From: JANQMX01 sp965247175
GTDB taxonomy: Bacteria; Pseudomonadota; Alphaproteobacteria; Kiloniellales; DSM-21159
NCBI GenBank assembly: GCA_965247175.1
Contig: OZ252006.1
Span: 3,720,001 to 3,784,000 of the forward strand
Length of the DNA: 64,000 nucleotides
Direction of reading: 5' to 3'
Below are positions 50,340-58,835 of this stretch, piece by piece. Both the position numbers and the translations under genes were made by a program. Below the pieces are notes generated by a model. The model worked only from the letters and a program-made list of their open reading frames with translations, made no database searches and had not been told where the DNA came from. Every line of letters begins with the position of its first letter. Position 1 is the first letter of the stretch.

Positions 50340-50446
50340 GAGTGCCGCTTCACGGTCTCCCATGTCGTCGAACACGACACGGGAGCCGCGAGATCGGTGA
50401 AAGCCGACTGTGCGGCACTCGCGCGCAGGCACCTGCCTTGGCAGGT
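50340..50446 (+). other. Nested structured element between ccmB and ccmC
   Basis: Within the 251-base gap that interrupts the ccm cluster, GAGTGCCGC (50340-50348) pairs with GCGGCACTC (50412-50420), TTCAC (50349-50353) with GTGAA (50397-50401), and CTCCC-A-TGTCGT (50357-50368) with ACGACA-C-GGGAG (50374-50385). A separate palindrome ACCTGCC-TT-GGCAGGT follows at 50431-50446, then two AACTCT repeats. There is no T run. It could be an RNA control element for ccmC onward, or a small palindromic insertion. Confidence 0.6.
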
Positions 50447-50584
50447 AACTCTAGTAACTCTAAAAGTAGGGACTAGGCCTTTGATAACGCGGATTTGAGC
50501 GAGATCATTTGAGGGCCGGTGGTTGACCCGGTAGATCCGTATGGACAGGCAAAGGTAACGAGAAGCAATAGAAGAGCCGACAGG

Positions 50585-51367
50585 GTGAGCGAAACGACCT
50601 CCACCGCGCCGCAGGCGATCGCGCCGAAGCGCTCCTTCCATTACTTCGCCAATCCGGCGCGTTTCGTGCGCGTCGCCGATGCCGTGTATCCCTGGTGCTT
50701 CTATGCGGCGCTGCTCTGCCTCGGCGTTGGCTTCTATTCTGCGCTCTTCGTTGCCCCCGCCGACTACCAGCAGGGCGAGACCGTGCGCATCATGTACGTG
50801 CACGTGCCGGCCGCCTGGATGGCGCTCTTCATCTACGCCAACATGGCTCTTGCCAGCGCCTCGCTGCTGATCTGGCGCCACCCGCTGGCCGGCGCCTTCG
50901 CCAAGGCCGCCGCCCCGATCGGCGCCGCCTTCACCTTTCTCGCGCTCTTCACCGGCGCCTTCTGGGGCAAGCCCATGTGGGGTGCCTGGTGGGTTTGGGA
51001 CGCGCGCCTCACCTCGGTGCTGATCCTCTTCTTCATCTATCTCGGCCACATGGCCCTGGTCGACGCCTTCGATAACCCCGACCGGGGGCAGAAGGCGGCC
51101 GCTGTGCTCTGCTTGGTCGGCGCCGTGAACTTGCCGATCATCAAGTTCTCGGTCGACTGGTGGAACACGCTGCATCAGCCGGCCAGCATCACCAAGCTTG
51201 GCACGCCCAGCATTCACAGCAGCATGCTCTGGCCGCTTCTGATCATGGCCATCGGCTACATGCTGTTCTTCGCCTGCCTGGCGATCGTCCGAACCAAGAG
51301 CGAGCTGCTCGCTGCGAAACAGCGCAGTTTGAGCCTGCGCGCGCTCCACGCGGGGGGAGGGGACTAG
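50585..51367 (+). CDS. ccmC: Cytochrome c maturation haem-handling protein CcmC
   Basis: A 260-residue, six-helix protein with the tryptophan-rich haem loop WGKPMWGAWWVWDARLTS (about 129-146) and the haem-ligand histidine regions YVHVPAAWMAL and TLHQPASI. It attaches haem to CcmE in the periplasm. The GTG at 50585 gives a normal-length protein; an earlier GTG at 50519 would add 22 unlike residues. Separated from ccmB by the structured gap, so it may have its own promoter. Confidence 0.95.
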   Translation: MSETTSTAPQAIAPKRSFHYFANPARFVRVADAVYPWCFYAALLCLGVGFYSALFVAPADYQQGETVRIMYVHVPAAWMALFIYANMALASASLLIWRHPLAGAFAKAAAPIGAAFTFLALFTGAFWGKPMWGAWWVWDARLTSVLILFFIYLGHMALVDAFDNPDRGQKAAAVLCLVGAVNLPIIKFSVDWWNTLHQPASITKLGTPSIHSSMLWPLLIMAIGYMLFFACLAIVRTKSELLAAKQRSLSLRALHAGGGD

Positions 51368-51371
51368 GGCC

Positions 51372-51578
51372 ATGCAGGCGCTGCAGGACTTTCTCGCCAT
51401 GGGCGGCTATGCCGCCTTCGTCTGGCCCTGCTTTGTGGCCACCCTGGCGGTCATGATCGGGCTGTACGTCACCTCGAAACAGCGCTTCGCGAAGCTGCAG
51501 TCCGAAGTGGCGGCGCTCGAAGCTCTGGATAGCCCGAGACAGGCCAGGCGGCGCTCATCCTCCGAGGAGACTCGCTGA
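51372..51578 (+). CDS. ccmD: Cytochrome c maturation small protein CcmD
   Basis: A 68-residue protein with one membrane helix (FVWPCFVATLAVMIGLYVTS, about 16-35) and a charged cytoplasmic tail, the standard CcmD layout including GGYAAFVWP before the helix. It lies five bases after ccmC and its stop overlaps the ccmE start by one base (TGATG). It helps release holo-CcmE from CcmABC. Confidence 0.93.
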   Translation: MQALQDFLAMGGYAAFVWPCFVATLAVMIGLYVTSKQRFAKLQSEVAALEALDSPRQARRRSSSEETR

Positions 51579-52045
51579 TGTCGGGTATCGCGAGCCGCAA
51601 GAAGCGGCGGCTGTACATCGTCTGCCTGGGTTTGCTGTGCCTTGGCGTCGCGACCTCTCTGGTGCTGACCGCCTTCGAGGACAGCATCGTCTTCTTCTAT
51701 TCGCCGACCGATATCGCCGAGAAGGGTCTGGAATCGGATCGCTATGTGCGCATCGGCGGCCTGGTCGAGGAGGGCAGCGTCGAGCGCCATCCCGGCAACC
51801 GCATAGAGTTCGTCGTCACCGATCTCAGCAACCGCATCCCGGTGACCTACAGCGGCATCCTGCCCGACCTTTTCCGCGAGGGGCAGGGCGTCGTGGCCGA
51901 GGGCAAGCTGGACGGCGATCAGATCTTCGTCGCCCAGGAGATCCTGGCCAAGCACGACGAGAACTACATGCCGAAGGAAGTCGCGGAAGCGCTGCAGAAG
52001 TCGGGACAGTGGAAACCGGAAAGCGGTGAAGCGCCCCCGCGATGA
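51578..52045 (+). CDS. ccmE: Haem chaperone CcmE
   Basis: A 155-residue protein with an N-terminal anchor helix (11-31) and a periplasmic OB-fold. The covalent haem-binding histidine is His126 in ILAKHDENYMP, the classic HxxxY form. It carries haem from CcmC to CcmF/H. A flexible proline-rich C-terminus follows. The gene is translationally coupled to ccmD. Confidence 0.97.
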   Translation: MSGIASRKKRRLYIVCLGLLCLGVATSLVLTAFEDSIVFFYSPTDIAEKGLESDRYVRIGGLVEEGSVERHPGNRIEFVVTDLSNRIPVTYSGILPDLFREGQGVVAEGKLDGDQIFVAQEILAKHDENYMPKEVAEALQKSGQWKPESGEAPPR

Positions 52046-52091
52046 TCTCGGCCCCGCGCTCCCCCTCCCCGTTTGACCAAGAGGTGATCCG

Positions 52092-54095
52092 GTGATCGTC
52101 GAGATCGGCCATTTCGCGCTGGTGCTGGCCCTGGTTGCCGCCTGCGTGCAGGGCAGCGTTCCCTTGATCGGCGCCGAGCGCAACCGGGCGGACTGGATGG
52201 CCATCGGCACGCCGGCCGCGCTGCTGCAGTTCGTCCTGCTCGCGATCAGCTTCGCCTGCCTGACCTACGCCTACGTGGTCAGCGACTTCTCGGTCGTGAA
52301 CGTGGTCTCCAACTCGCACTCTCAGAAGCCGCTGCTCTACAAGGTCACCGGCGTCTGGGGGAACCACGAAGGCTCTATGCTGCTTTGGGTGCTTATCCTG
52401 GCGCTGTTCGGGGCGCTGGTCGCGCTCTTCGGCGGCAACCTGCCGGCCGGCCTGCGCGCCCGGGTGATCTCCGTGCAGGGCTGGATCGGCATCGCCTTCC
52501 TGGCCTTCACGCTGTTCACCTCCAATCCCTTCGAGCGCATCTTCCCGCCGCCGCTCGACGGCAACGACCTCAATCCGCTGCTGCAGGACCCAGGGCTCGC
52601 CTTCCACCCGCCCATGCTCTACGCCGGCTATGTCGGCTTCTCCATGGCCTTCTCCTTCGCCGTGGCGGCCCTGATCGAGGGACGCATCGACGCGGCCTGG
52701 GCCCGCTGGGTGCGGCCTTGGACCCTGGTTGCCTGGGTCTTCCTCACCGGCGGCATCGCGCTGGGGAGCTGGTGGGCCTACTACGAGCTCGGCTGGGGCG
52801 GCTGGTGGTTCTGGGACCCGGTCGAGAACGTCTCCTTCATGCCCTGGCTCCTGGGCACCGCGCTCTTGCACTCGGCGATCGTGGTCGAGAAGCGTGAGGC
52901 CTTGAAGATCTGGACGGTGCTGCTCGCCATCCTGACCTTCTCGCTCAGCCTGCTCGGCACTTTCATCGTCCGCTCGGGCCTCCTGACCTCGGTGCACGCC
53001 TTCGCCACCGACCCGGAGCGCGGCGTCTTCATCCTGGTCATCCTCCTGATCACCATAGGCGGCTCGCTGGCGCTCTTCGCCATCCGCGCGCCCTCGATGA
53101 AGTCCGGCGGGGTCTTCGCGCCGATCAGCCGCGAGGGCGGGCTGGTGCTCAACAACCTGCTGCTGGCCACGGCCACGGCAACGGTCTTCCTCGGCACCCT
53201 CTATCCGCTCTTCGTCGAGGCCTTCGATGGCAGCCGCCTGACCGTCGGCCCGCCCTTCTTCAACGCCACCTTCGTGCCGATCATGCTGCCGCTGATCGCG
53301 GCCTGCGCCATCGGTCCGCTCTTGGCCTGGAAGCGTGCCGATATCGCAGGCGCTCTGGGGCGGCTGAAGTTCGCCGCCGGCGCCGGCATCCTGGTGCTGC
53401 TTGCCACTTTGATGTTCGCCGACGACGGGCCTTGGCTCGCCATTCCCGCCATGGGCCTCGCCGCCTGGCTGTTCTTCGGGTCCGCCAGCGAGTGGGCCGA
53501 GCGGGTCAAGCTGTTCCGCGCGCCTTTCGCCGAGACGCGCCGGCGCGCGGTCCATTTGCCGCGTTCGGCCTACGGCATGACCCTCGCGCACATGGGCCTC
53601 GCCATCGTCATGGCAGGGATCATCGGCGCCAGCGCCTGGAAGCAGGAAGACATCCTGGTGATGCAGGACGGCGAGAGCGTGGTCTTCGCCGGCTATGACG
53701 TGACCTTCCTCGAGATGCGGCGCATCCAGGGGCCGAACTACATCGCCGAGCGGGCGCGCATCCGTGTCGAGCAAGACGGCGAGCAGATTGCGGTTCTGAC
53801 GCCGGAGAAGCGCTTCTATCCGGTACAGGGCATGCCCACCACGGAAGCGGCCATTCATACGACGTGGCTGTCCGATATCTATATCGCTCTCGGCGACGAG
53901 GGTGAGACTCATGCCGGCGCTGAGGGCTGGGTCGTGCGTCTCTACTACGAGCCGCTGGTGCCCTGGCTCTGGGTCGGCTCCCTGGTCATGATGCTCGGCG
54001 GCATGGTGTCCTTGAGCGACCGGCGCCTGCGCGTCGGTGCGCCGCAGCCGAAGGCGGCAAAGCCGCCGTCCGGCCGGGCCGTGCCGGCCGAATAG
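52092..54095 (+). CDS. ccmF: Cytochrome c haem lyase subunit CcmF
   Basis: A 667-residue membrane protein with about 14-15 helices. The tryptophan-rich haem-handling motif WGGWWFWDPVENVSFMPW is near residues 237-254, and the histidines in KVTGVWGNHEGSMLLW and FIVRSGLLTSVHAFA fit haem ligands. With CcmH and CcmI it attaches haem to apocytochrome c. Short gap (46 bases) after ccmE; ccmG begins eight bases later. Confidence 0.97.
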   Translation: MIVEIGHFALVLALVAACVQGSVPLIGAERNRADWMAIGTPAALLQFVLLAISFACLTYAYVVSDFSVVNVVSNSHSQKPLLYKVTGVWGNHEGSMLLWVLILALFGALVALFGGNLPAGLRARVISVQGWIGIAFLAFTLFTSNPFERIFPPPLDGNDLNPLLQDPGLAFHPPMLYAGYVGFSMAFSFAVAALIEGRIDAAWARWVRPWTLVAWVFLTGGIALGSWWAYYELGWGGWWFWDPVENVSFMPWLLGTALLHSAIVVEKREALKIWTVLLAILTFSLSLLGTFIVRSGLLTSVHAFATDPERGVFILVILLITIGGSLALFAIRAPSMKSGGVFAPISREGGLVLNNLLLATATATVFLGTLYPLFVEAFDGSRLTVGPPFFNATFVPIMLPLIAACAIGPLLAWKRADIAGALGRLKFAAGAGILVLLATLMFADDGPWLAIPAMGLAAWLFFGSASEWAERVKLFRAPFAETRRRAVHLPRSAYGMTLAHMGLAIVMAGIIGASAWKQEDILVMQDGESVVFAGYDVTFLEMRRIQGPNYIAERARIRVEQDGEQIAVLTPEKRFYPVQGMPTTEAAIHTTWLSDIYIALGDEGETHAGAEGWVVRLYYEPLVPWLWVGSLVMMLGGMVSLSDRRLRVGAPQPKAAKPPSGRAVPAE

Positions 54096-54103
54096 AGGTT
54101 ACG

Positions 54104-54646
54104 ATGCGTCAGCGCCTGCTCGTCTTTCTGCCCCTCCTCGCCTTCCTGGTGCTGGCCGGCTATTTCCTCTGGGGCCTCAATCCGGACCGCGATCCCAGCA
54201 TCGTTCCCTCGGTGCTGATCGATAAGCCGGTTCCGGAAACCAACCTGCCAGCCCTTGCCGGCCTGCTGCAGCCCGGCATCGAGCCCGCCAGCTTCACCAT
54301 CGGCGAGCCCGTGGTGGTCAACTTCTTCGCGTCCTGGTGCATTCCCTGTCGGGCCGAGCATCCGCTGATCGCGCGCCTGGCGGAGCAGGAGGGGCTGACC
54401 GTCTATGGCGTCAATTACAAGGACAAGCCGGACGCGGCCTTCGCCTGGTTGGAGGACCTCGGCAACCCCTATCATGCCGTCGGCGCCGACGGGAACGGCC
54501 GTACGGGCATCGACTGGGGGCTCACCGGCGTGCCGGAGACCTTCATTATCGACGGCGAGGGGGTCATCCGCTACCGCCACGTCGGCCCCATCGACACGAC
54601 CATCCTGGAAGAGCGCATCCTGCCCTTCGTGGAGACCCTGCGGTGA
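54104..54646 (+). CDS. ccmG: Periplasmic thiol-disulfide oxidoreductase CcmG (DsbE)
   Basis: A 180-residue membrane-anchored thioredoxin-like protein: anchor helix 5-24, active site FFASWCIPCRAEHP (Cys79, Cys82) and the DsbE-specific GVNYKDKPDAAFAWL, then GVPETFIIDGEGVIRYRH with the cis-proline. It keeps apocytochrome CxxCH cysteines reduced. Its stop overlaps the ccmH GTG start. Confidence 0.96.
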   Translation: MRQRLLVFLPLLAFLVLAGYFLWGLNPDRDPSIVPSVLIDKPVPETNLPALAGLLQPGIEPASFTIGEPVVVNFFASWCIPCRAEHPLIARLAEQEGLTVYGVNYKDKPDAAFAWLEDLGNPYHAVGADGNGRTGIDWGLTGVPETFIIDGEGVIRYRHVGPIDTTILEERILPFVETLR

Positions 54647-55113
54647 GGACACTGCTTGCCGCACTGCTCTGCTGGTCGCTTGTCGTTCCGGCCGCCTTCG
54701 CCGTGCAGCCGGACGAGATCCTGGCCGACCCGGCTTTGGAGGAGCGCGCGCGCGATCTCTCCAAGGAGCTGCGCTGCGTGGTCTGCCAGAACGAAGCCAT
54801 CGACACCTCGAATGCCGGCATGGCCCGCGACATGCGCGTGCTGTTGCGCGAGCGTCTGGTCGCCGGCGACAGCGATGACCAGGTGCGCGACTTCTTCGTC
54901 GCCCGCTACGGCGACTACGTCCTGATGAACCCGCCGATCAAGGGCTCGACCTACGTGCTTTGGTTCGGCCCGGCGGTCGTGCTGCTGCTCGCGGCAGTCT
55001 TCGTCTGGCGCGCGGCCCGCCGGCGCAAAGCGACCGCGACGCCGGCCGCGGAACTCTCGTCCGAGGAGCAGGCCCGCCTCGACCGCTTGCTGGGCGACCG
55101 GGACGGCGCATGA
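54643..55113 (+). CDS. ccmH: Cytochrome c maturation protein CcmH
   Basis: A 156-residue protein with a signal peptide (1-20), the redox motif LRCVVCQNEAIDTSNA (Cys45, Cys48) and a C-terminal membrane helix (YVLWFGPAVVLLLAAVFVW, about 106-124). It reduces the apocytochrome haem-site cysteines with CcmG. It lacks the C-terminal TPR part, which is encoded separately as ccmI. The GTG start overlaps the ccmG stop; the end overlaps ccmI (ATGA). Confidence 0.96.
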   Translation: MRTLLAALLCWSLVVPAAFAVQPDEILADPALEERARDLSKELRCVVCQNEAIDTSNAGMARDMRVLLRERLVAGDSDDQVRDFFVARYGDYVLMNPPIKGSTYVLWFGPAVVLLLAAVFVWRAARRRKATATPAAELSSEEQARLDRLLGDRDGA

Positions 55114-56291
55114 ATATCCTCTTCACGGGACTGGCGGCCGCCATGGTGGCGTTCGCCGTCGGCCTTCTGCTGTGGCCGTTGCTGCGGGCGAAGTCGGTGG
55201 CTTCTGCTTCACGCAGCGACCATGACGTCAGCGTCTACAAGGACCAGCTCGCCGAGATCGCACGTGACCGCCAGCGCGGCGTGATCACCGAAGCCGAGGC
55301 CAAGGAAGCCGAGCGCGAGGTCCAGCGCCGCCTGCTGCTCGCCGCGGACGAGGCCGAGCGCACGGTGGCGCCGACCGCGCGGCGCGAGTGGCTGACGCCG
55401 GCCGCCATCGCCGTGGTGACGCCGGCTGCCGCCATCGGCCTCTATCTCTGGCTCGGCAATCCTGGCATGCCGGGCATGCCCTTGGCCGAGCGCCAATCTG
55501 AGGTGACGCAAGCGCAGCACATGGAAGCGGCCGTGATGCAGCTCGCCCAGCGTCTCTCCAACGACCCTTCGGACCTACAGGGCTGGGCCATGCTGGGCCG
55601 CGGCTACATGGCCATGAACCGCTATGCCGATGCGGCCAACGCCTTCCGCCAGGCCAAGGAGCGCGGACTGGACGGTCCCGAGATCAACGCGGCCCTGGGC
55701 GAGGCCCTGACCGCCGAAAACGGCGGCGTGGTCACGGCCTCGGCCCGTTCGGCCTTCGAGCAGACCTTGCAGCAGGCGCCGCGCGAGCCCCGCGCCCGCT
55801 ACTATCTCGCCCTGGCCGCCTACCAGGCCGGTTACCCCGAGGATGCGTTCCAGGCGTGGCTGGCGCTGCTGCGCGACAGCACCGCGGACGCACCTTGGGT
55901 GCCGCTGCTGCGGCAGAACCTCACCGAGCTTGCGACCGAGCTCGAGATGCCGGCGGGCAGCCTCGATCTCTCGACGGCCCCGCCGTCCGCTCCCTCGGGG
56001 CCGACCCGGGAGCAGGTCGAAGCCGTGGAGAACATGACGCCGGAAGAGCGCGCGGCGATGATCGAAGGCATGGTCGGCAGCCTGGCCGCGCGGCTGGAGG
56101 AAGAGCCGGACAACCTGGAGGGCTGGCTGCGTCTGGCACAGTCCTATCTGGTGCTCGGGCGCGAGCCCGAGGCTTTGGCGGCCTTGCGCCGCGCCGAGCC
56201 TCTGACGGAGGCGCTGCCGGCCAGCGACGAGCGGCGGCGCCTGGTCACCGAGGGCATCGCACGCCTGCAGGCGGCCTCCGGCCAAGAGTGA
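55110..56291 (+). CDS. ccmI: Cytochrome c maturation TPR protein CcmI
   Basis: A 393-residue protein: two membrane helices (about 4-24 and 93-112) flanking the cytoplasmic segment VYKDQLAEIARDRQRGVITEAEA, which is the CcmI signature, then TPR repeats in the periplasmic part (LSNDPSDLQGWAMLGRGYMAMNRY; EEEPDNLEGWLRLAQSYLVLGRE). It binds apocytochrome c C-termini. The start at 55110 overlaps the ccmH stop. Last gene of the ccm run. Confidence 0.95.
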   Translation: MNILFTGLAAAMVAFAVGLLLWPLLRAKSVASASRSDHDVSVYKDQLAEIARDRQRGVITEAEAKEAEREVQRRLLLAADEAERTVAPTARREWLTPAAIAVVTPAAAIGLYLWLGNPGMPGMPLAERQSEVTQAQHMEAAVMQLAQRLSNDPSDLQGWAMLGRGYMAMNRYADAANAFRQAKERGLDGPEINAALGEALTAENGGVVTASARSAFEQTLQQAPREPRARYYLALAAYQAGYPEDAFQAWLALLRDSTADAPWVPLLRQNLTELATELEMPAGSLDLSTAPPSAPSGPTREQVEAVENMTPEERAAMIEGMVGSLAARLEEEPDNLEGWLRLAQSYLVLGREPEALAALRRAEPLTEALPASDERRRLVTEGIARLQAASGQE

Positions 56292-56362
56292 CCCGCTTTG
56301 GGTTTGCCGTAAGGCGGGTGGCGTTTTACGCTCTTTCCCTTGTTAGTGGGAAAGGCGGTCGA

Positions 56363-57160
56363 ATGGCGGAAATGGCGGCCGGTCAAGCGGCAGAGCACAC
56401 GACGCTTCGGGTCGAGGACATCCACAAGAGCTTCGGCTCCCTCGAGGTGCTGAAGGGCCTCTCGCTGGATGCAGGCGACGGTGACGTGATCGCGCTCATC
56501 GGCTCCAGCGGCTCCGGCAAGAGCACCTTTCTGCGCTGCATAAACCTCTTGGAGATCCCGGATGCGGGCCGCGTCTATCTGCGCGGCGAGCTGATCGAGA
56601 TGACCAAGACCAAGCAGGGAGACGCGCGCCCAGCCGATCGCAAGCAGGTCGACCGCATCCGCTCACGCCTCGGCATGGTGTTCCAGAGCTTCAACCTCTG
56701 GAGCCACATGACCATCCTGCAGAACGTCATGGAGGGGCCGGTGCAGGTGCTCGCCCGCGCCAAGGGCGAGGCCAAGGACCATGCCATGGGGCTGCTCGAC
56801 AAGGTCGGCATCGCCGATAAGGCTACGGCCTATCCGAGCCATCTCTCGGGCGGGCAGCAGCAGCGCGCGGCCATCGCCCGCGCTCTCGCCATGGACCCGG
56901 ACGTGATGCTGTTCGACGAGCCGACTTCGGCCCTCGACCCGGAGCTGGTGGGGGAGGTGCTGCGGGTCATGCGACAGCTCGCCGAGGAGGGGCGGACCAT
57001 GATCGTGGTCACCCACGAAATGGGCTTCGCCCGCGACGTCGCCTCCCACGTGATTTTTCTGCACCAGGGGCGCATCGAAGAAGAGGGGCCGCCGGACGCC
57101 ATGTTCGGCAACGCCCAGTCGCCGCGCTTCCAGCAGTTCCTCGCAACAACAAGGAATTAG
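56363..57160 (+). CDS. Polar amino-acid ABC transporter ATPase (HisP/ArtP-like)
   Basis: A 265-residue ATPase with Walker A LIGSSGSGKSTFLRCINLLE (46-65), the HisP-type insertion GDARPADRKQVDRIRSRLGMVFQSFNLW, signature LSGGQQQRAAIARAL and Walker B VMLFDEPTSALDPE. Gene order ATPase, binding protein, permease, permease fits a lysine/arginine/ornithine or histidine importer. ATG at 56363 with AAAGG upstream. It follows ccmI by 71 bases. Confidence 0.94.
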   Translation: MAEMAAGQAAEHTTLRVEDIHKSFGSLEVLKGLSLDAGDGDVIALIGSSGSGKSTFLRCINLLEIPDAGRVYLRGELIEMTKTKQGDARPADRKQVDRIRSRLGMVFQSFNLWSHMTILQNVMEGPVQVLARAKGEAKDHAMGLLDKVGIADKATAYPSHLSGGQQQRAAIARALAMDPDVMLFDEPTSALDPELVGEVLRVMRQLAEEGRTMIVVTHEMGFARDVASHVIFLHQGRIEEEGPPDAMFGNAQSPRFQQFLATTRN

Positions 57161-57270
57161 GGTCTGGATCGTGCCCCTAGACTCTGCATAGTCTTTCAGT
57201 GGTTCCACGTAAAAGCGCCGGCAGAGCAGCGACAGGCGGAGCCGGCCGAACAGGACAGGGAGTTGCAGTG

Positions 57271-58053
57271 ATGAGATTGGCCAAATTGACCCTTGCGGTT
57301 GCCGCTGCGGCGCTAGCCATGGGGATCTCGCTGGCGCAGGCGGCCGAGCCGCTGCGCATCGGTGTGGAGGGCGCCTATCCGCCGTTTTCCTGGAAGGAAG
57401 CGGACGGCACCCTGAAGGGCTTCGATATCGATATCGCGATGGCGCTCTGCGACCGCATGGGCCGTGAGTGCGAGCTGGTCGAGCAGGACTGGGACGGCAT
57501 CATTCCGGCGCTCTTGGCGCGCAAGTACGATGCCATCATCGCGTCCATGTCGATCACCGAAGAGCGCAAGAAGCGGGTCGACTTCACCAAGAAGTACTAC
57601 AACACCCCGGCGCGCTTCGTGGCGGCCGCGGACACCAGCATCGAGCCCACGCCGGAAGGCATGAAGGGCAAGACGGTCGGTACCCAGCGCGGCACCATCC
57701 ATCAGTGCTACATGGAGAAGGTCTTCCCGGACACCGAGCTTCGGCTCTACGCGACCCAGGAGGAGGTCTTCCTCGATCTCAACGCCGGCCGCATCGACGC
57801 CTCGATCTCCGACTCGATTCAGGCCAAAGAGGGCTTTCTCGCGACCGATGACGGCAAGGGCTACGACTTCCTCGGCGGCGTGCAGTACCTGCGCGAGTGC
57901 CATGGCGACGGCGCCGGCATTGCCGTGCGCAAGGGCGAGGATGAGTTGCGCGAGGCTCTGACCCAGGCGATCCAGGAGATCCGCGCCGACGGCACCTATC
58001 AGCAGATCAACGATCGCTACTTCGACTTCGACGTCTACGGTGCGACCGAGTAA
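57271..58053 (+). CDS. Periplasmic binding protein for basic/polar amino acids
   Basis: A 260-residue type II binding protein with a signal peptide (cut near residue 24, after AQA). The fold signatures RIGVEGAYPPFSWKEADGTLKGFDIDIAMAL and DAIIASMSITEERKKRVDFT are typical of ArgT/HisJ. The cysteine pair in LCDRMGREC (like the HisJ disulfide) is present. CAGGGAG precedes the ATG at 57271. Lysine/arginine/ornithine or histidine are likely ligands (inference). Confidence 0.93.
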   Translation: MRLAKLTLAVAAAALAMGISLAQAAEPLRIGVEGAYPPFSWKEADGTLKGFDIDIAMALCDRMGRECELVEQDWDGIIPALLARKYDAIIASMSITEERKKRVDFTKKYYNTPARFVAAADTSIEPTPEGMKGKTVGTQRGTIHQCYMEKVFPDTELRLYATQEEVFLDLNAGRIDASISDSIQAKEGFLATDDGKGYDFLGGVQYLRECHGDGAGIAVRKGEDELREALTQAIQEIRADGTYQQINDRYFDFDVYGATE

Positions 58054-58067
58054 GACGAGAGACAGCG

Positions 58068-58093
58068 GGCAGGGGTGCTACGGCGCCCCTGCC
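58068..58093 (+). other. UACG-tetraloop hairpin after the binding-protein gene
   Basis: GGCAGGGGTGC (58068-58078) pairs with GCGCCCCTGCC (58083-58093) over 11 positions (one G-U), closed C-G around TACG, an exceptionally stable UNCG-type tetraloop. It begins 15 bases after the stop codon. No T run follows, so it is more likely an mRNA 3' shield than a full terminator. Confidence 0.75.
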
Positions 58094-58102
58094 TTAGTGT
58101 CC

Positions 58103-58124
58103 GGCCCGAAGCGGCTTTCGGGCC
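58103..58124 (+). other. Second hairpin before the permease genes
   Basis: GGCCCGAA (58103-58110) pairs with TTCGGGCC (58117-58124) around a six-base loop, nine bases after the first hairpin. The two together sit between a binding-protein gene, needed in excess, and the permease genes, a position where hairpins lower downstream expression in other ABC operons. Confidence 0.7.
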
Positions 58125-58142
58125 CAAGAAGAGCCTAGCCGC

Positions 58143-58832
58143 ATGGACGTCGTCCTCGAATACCGCGACCCGATTCTTAGAGGCGCTGGCGTTACCATCT
58201 TAGTAGCGCTTTGCTCCGTGATACTGGCGGTGGGGTTCGGGCTGTTGGGCGCCTGGGGCAAGCTTTCCGGCTCGCCGGTCGCCCGCCGCGTTTGCGGCAG
58301 CTACACCACCCTGGTCCGCGGTGTGCCCGACCTGGTGCTCATGCTGCTGCTGTTCTATGGCGGCCAGCAGGTGCTCAACGATCTCGGGGCCGCCACCGGC
58401 TGGTGGACCTATCTCGAGATCAACCAGTTCGTCGCTGGGGTCTGCACCATCGGCTTCATCTTCGGCGCCTATATGACGGAGACCTTCCGCGGCGCTTATC
58501 TCGCCATTCCGCGCGGCCAGATCGAGGCCGGCGTCGCCTGCGGCATGAGTCGCGGCAAGCTCTTCCGCCGCATCCTCTGGCCGCAACTCGCCCGCTATGC
58601 CTTGCCGAGCTTCGGCAACAACTGGCTGGTGCTGCTCAAGACCACGGCCTTGGTCTCGGTGCTCGGGCTCAACGAGTTGGTGCGCGAGTCCTTCGTCGCC
58701 GGCCGCTCGACCCGGCAGCTCTTCACCTTCTTCTTCGTCGCCCTCATCATCTATCTCATTCTGACCGCTATATCCGATGTTGGACTGCGCTGGCTCGAGC
58801 GGCGCTACAGCGTCGGCGTCAGGCGGAGTTGA
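58143..58832 (+). CDS. Polar amino-acid ABC transporter permease (HisQ-like)
   Basis: A 229-residue permease with about five helices. The family signature is GVPDLVLMLLLFYGGQQ and the coupling motif IPRGQIEAGVACGMSRGKLFRRILWPQ (EAA loop). It forms the channel with the product of the next gene. It starts 19 bases after the second hairpin and ends four bases before its partner. Confidence 0.94.
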   Translation: MDVVLEYRDPILRGAGVTILVALCSVILAVGFGLLGAWGKLSGSPVARRVCGSYTTLVRGVPDLVLMLLLFYGGQQVLNDLGAATGWWTYLEINQFVAGVCTIGFIFGAYMTETFRGAYLAIPRGQIEAGVACGMSRGKLFRRILWPQLARYALPSFGNNWLVLLKTTALVSVLGLNELVRESFVAGRSTRQLFTFFFVALIIYLILTAISDVGLRWLERRYSVGVRRS

Positions 58833-58835
58833 GCC

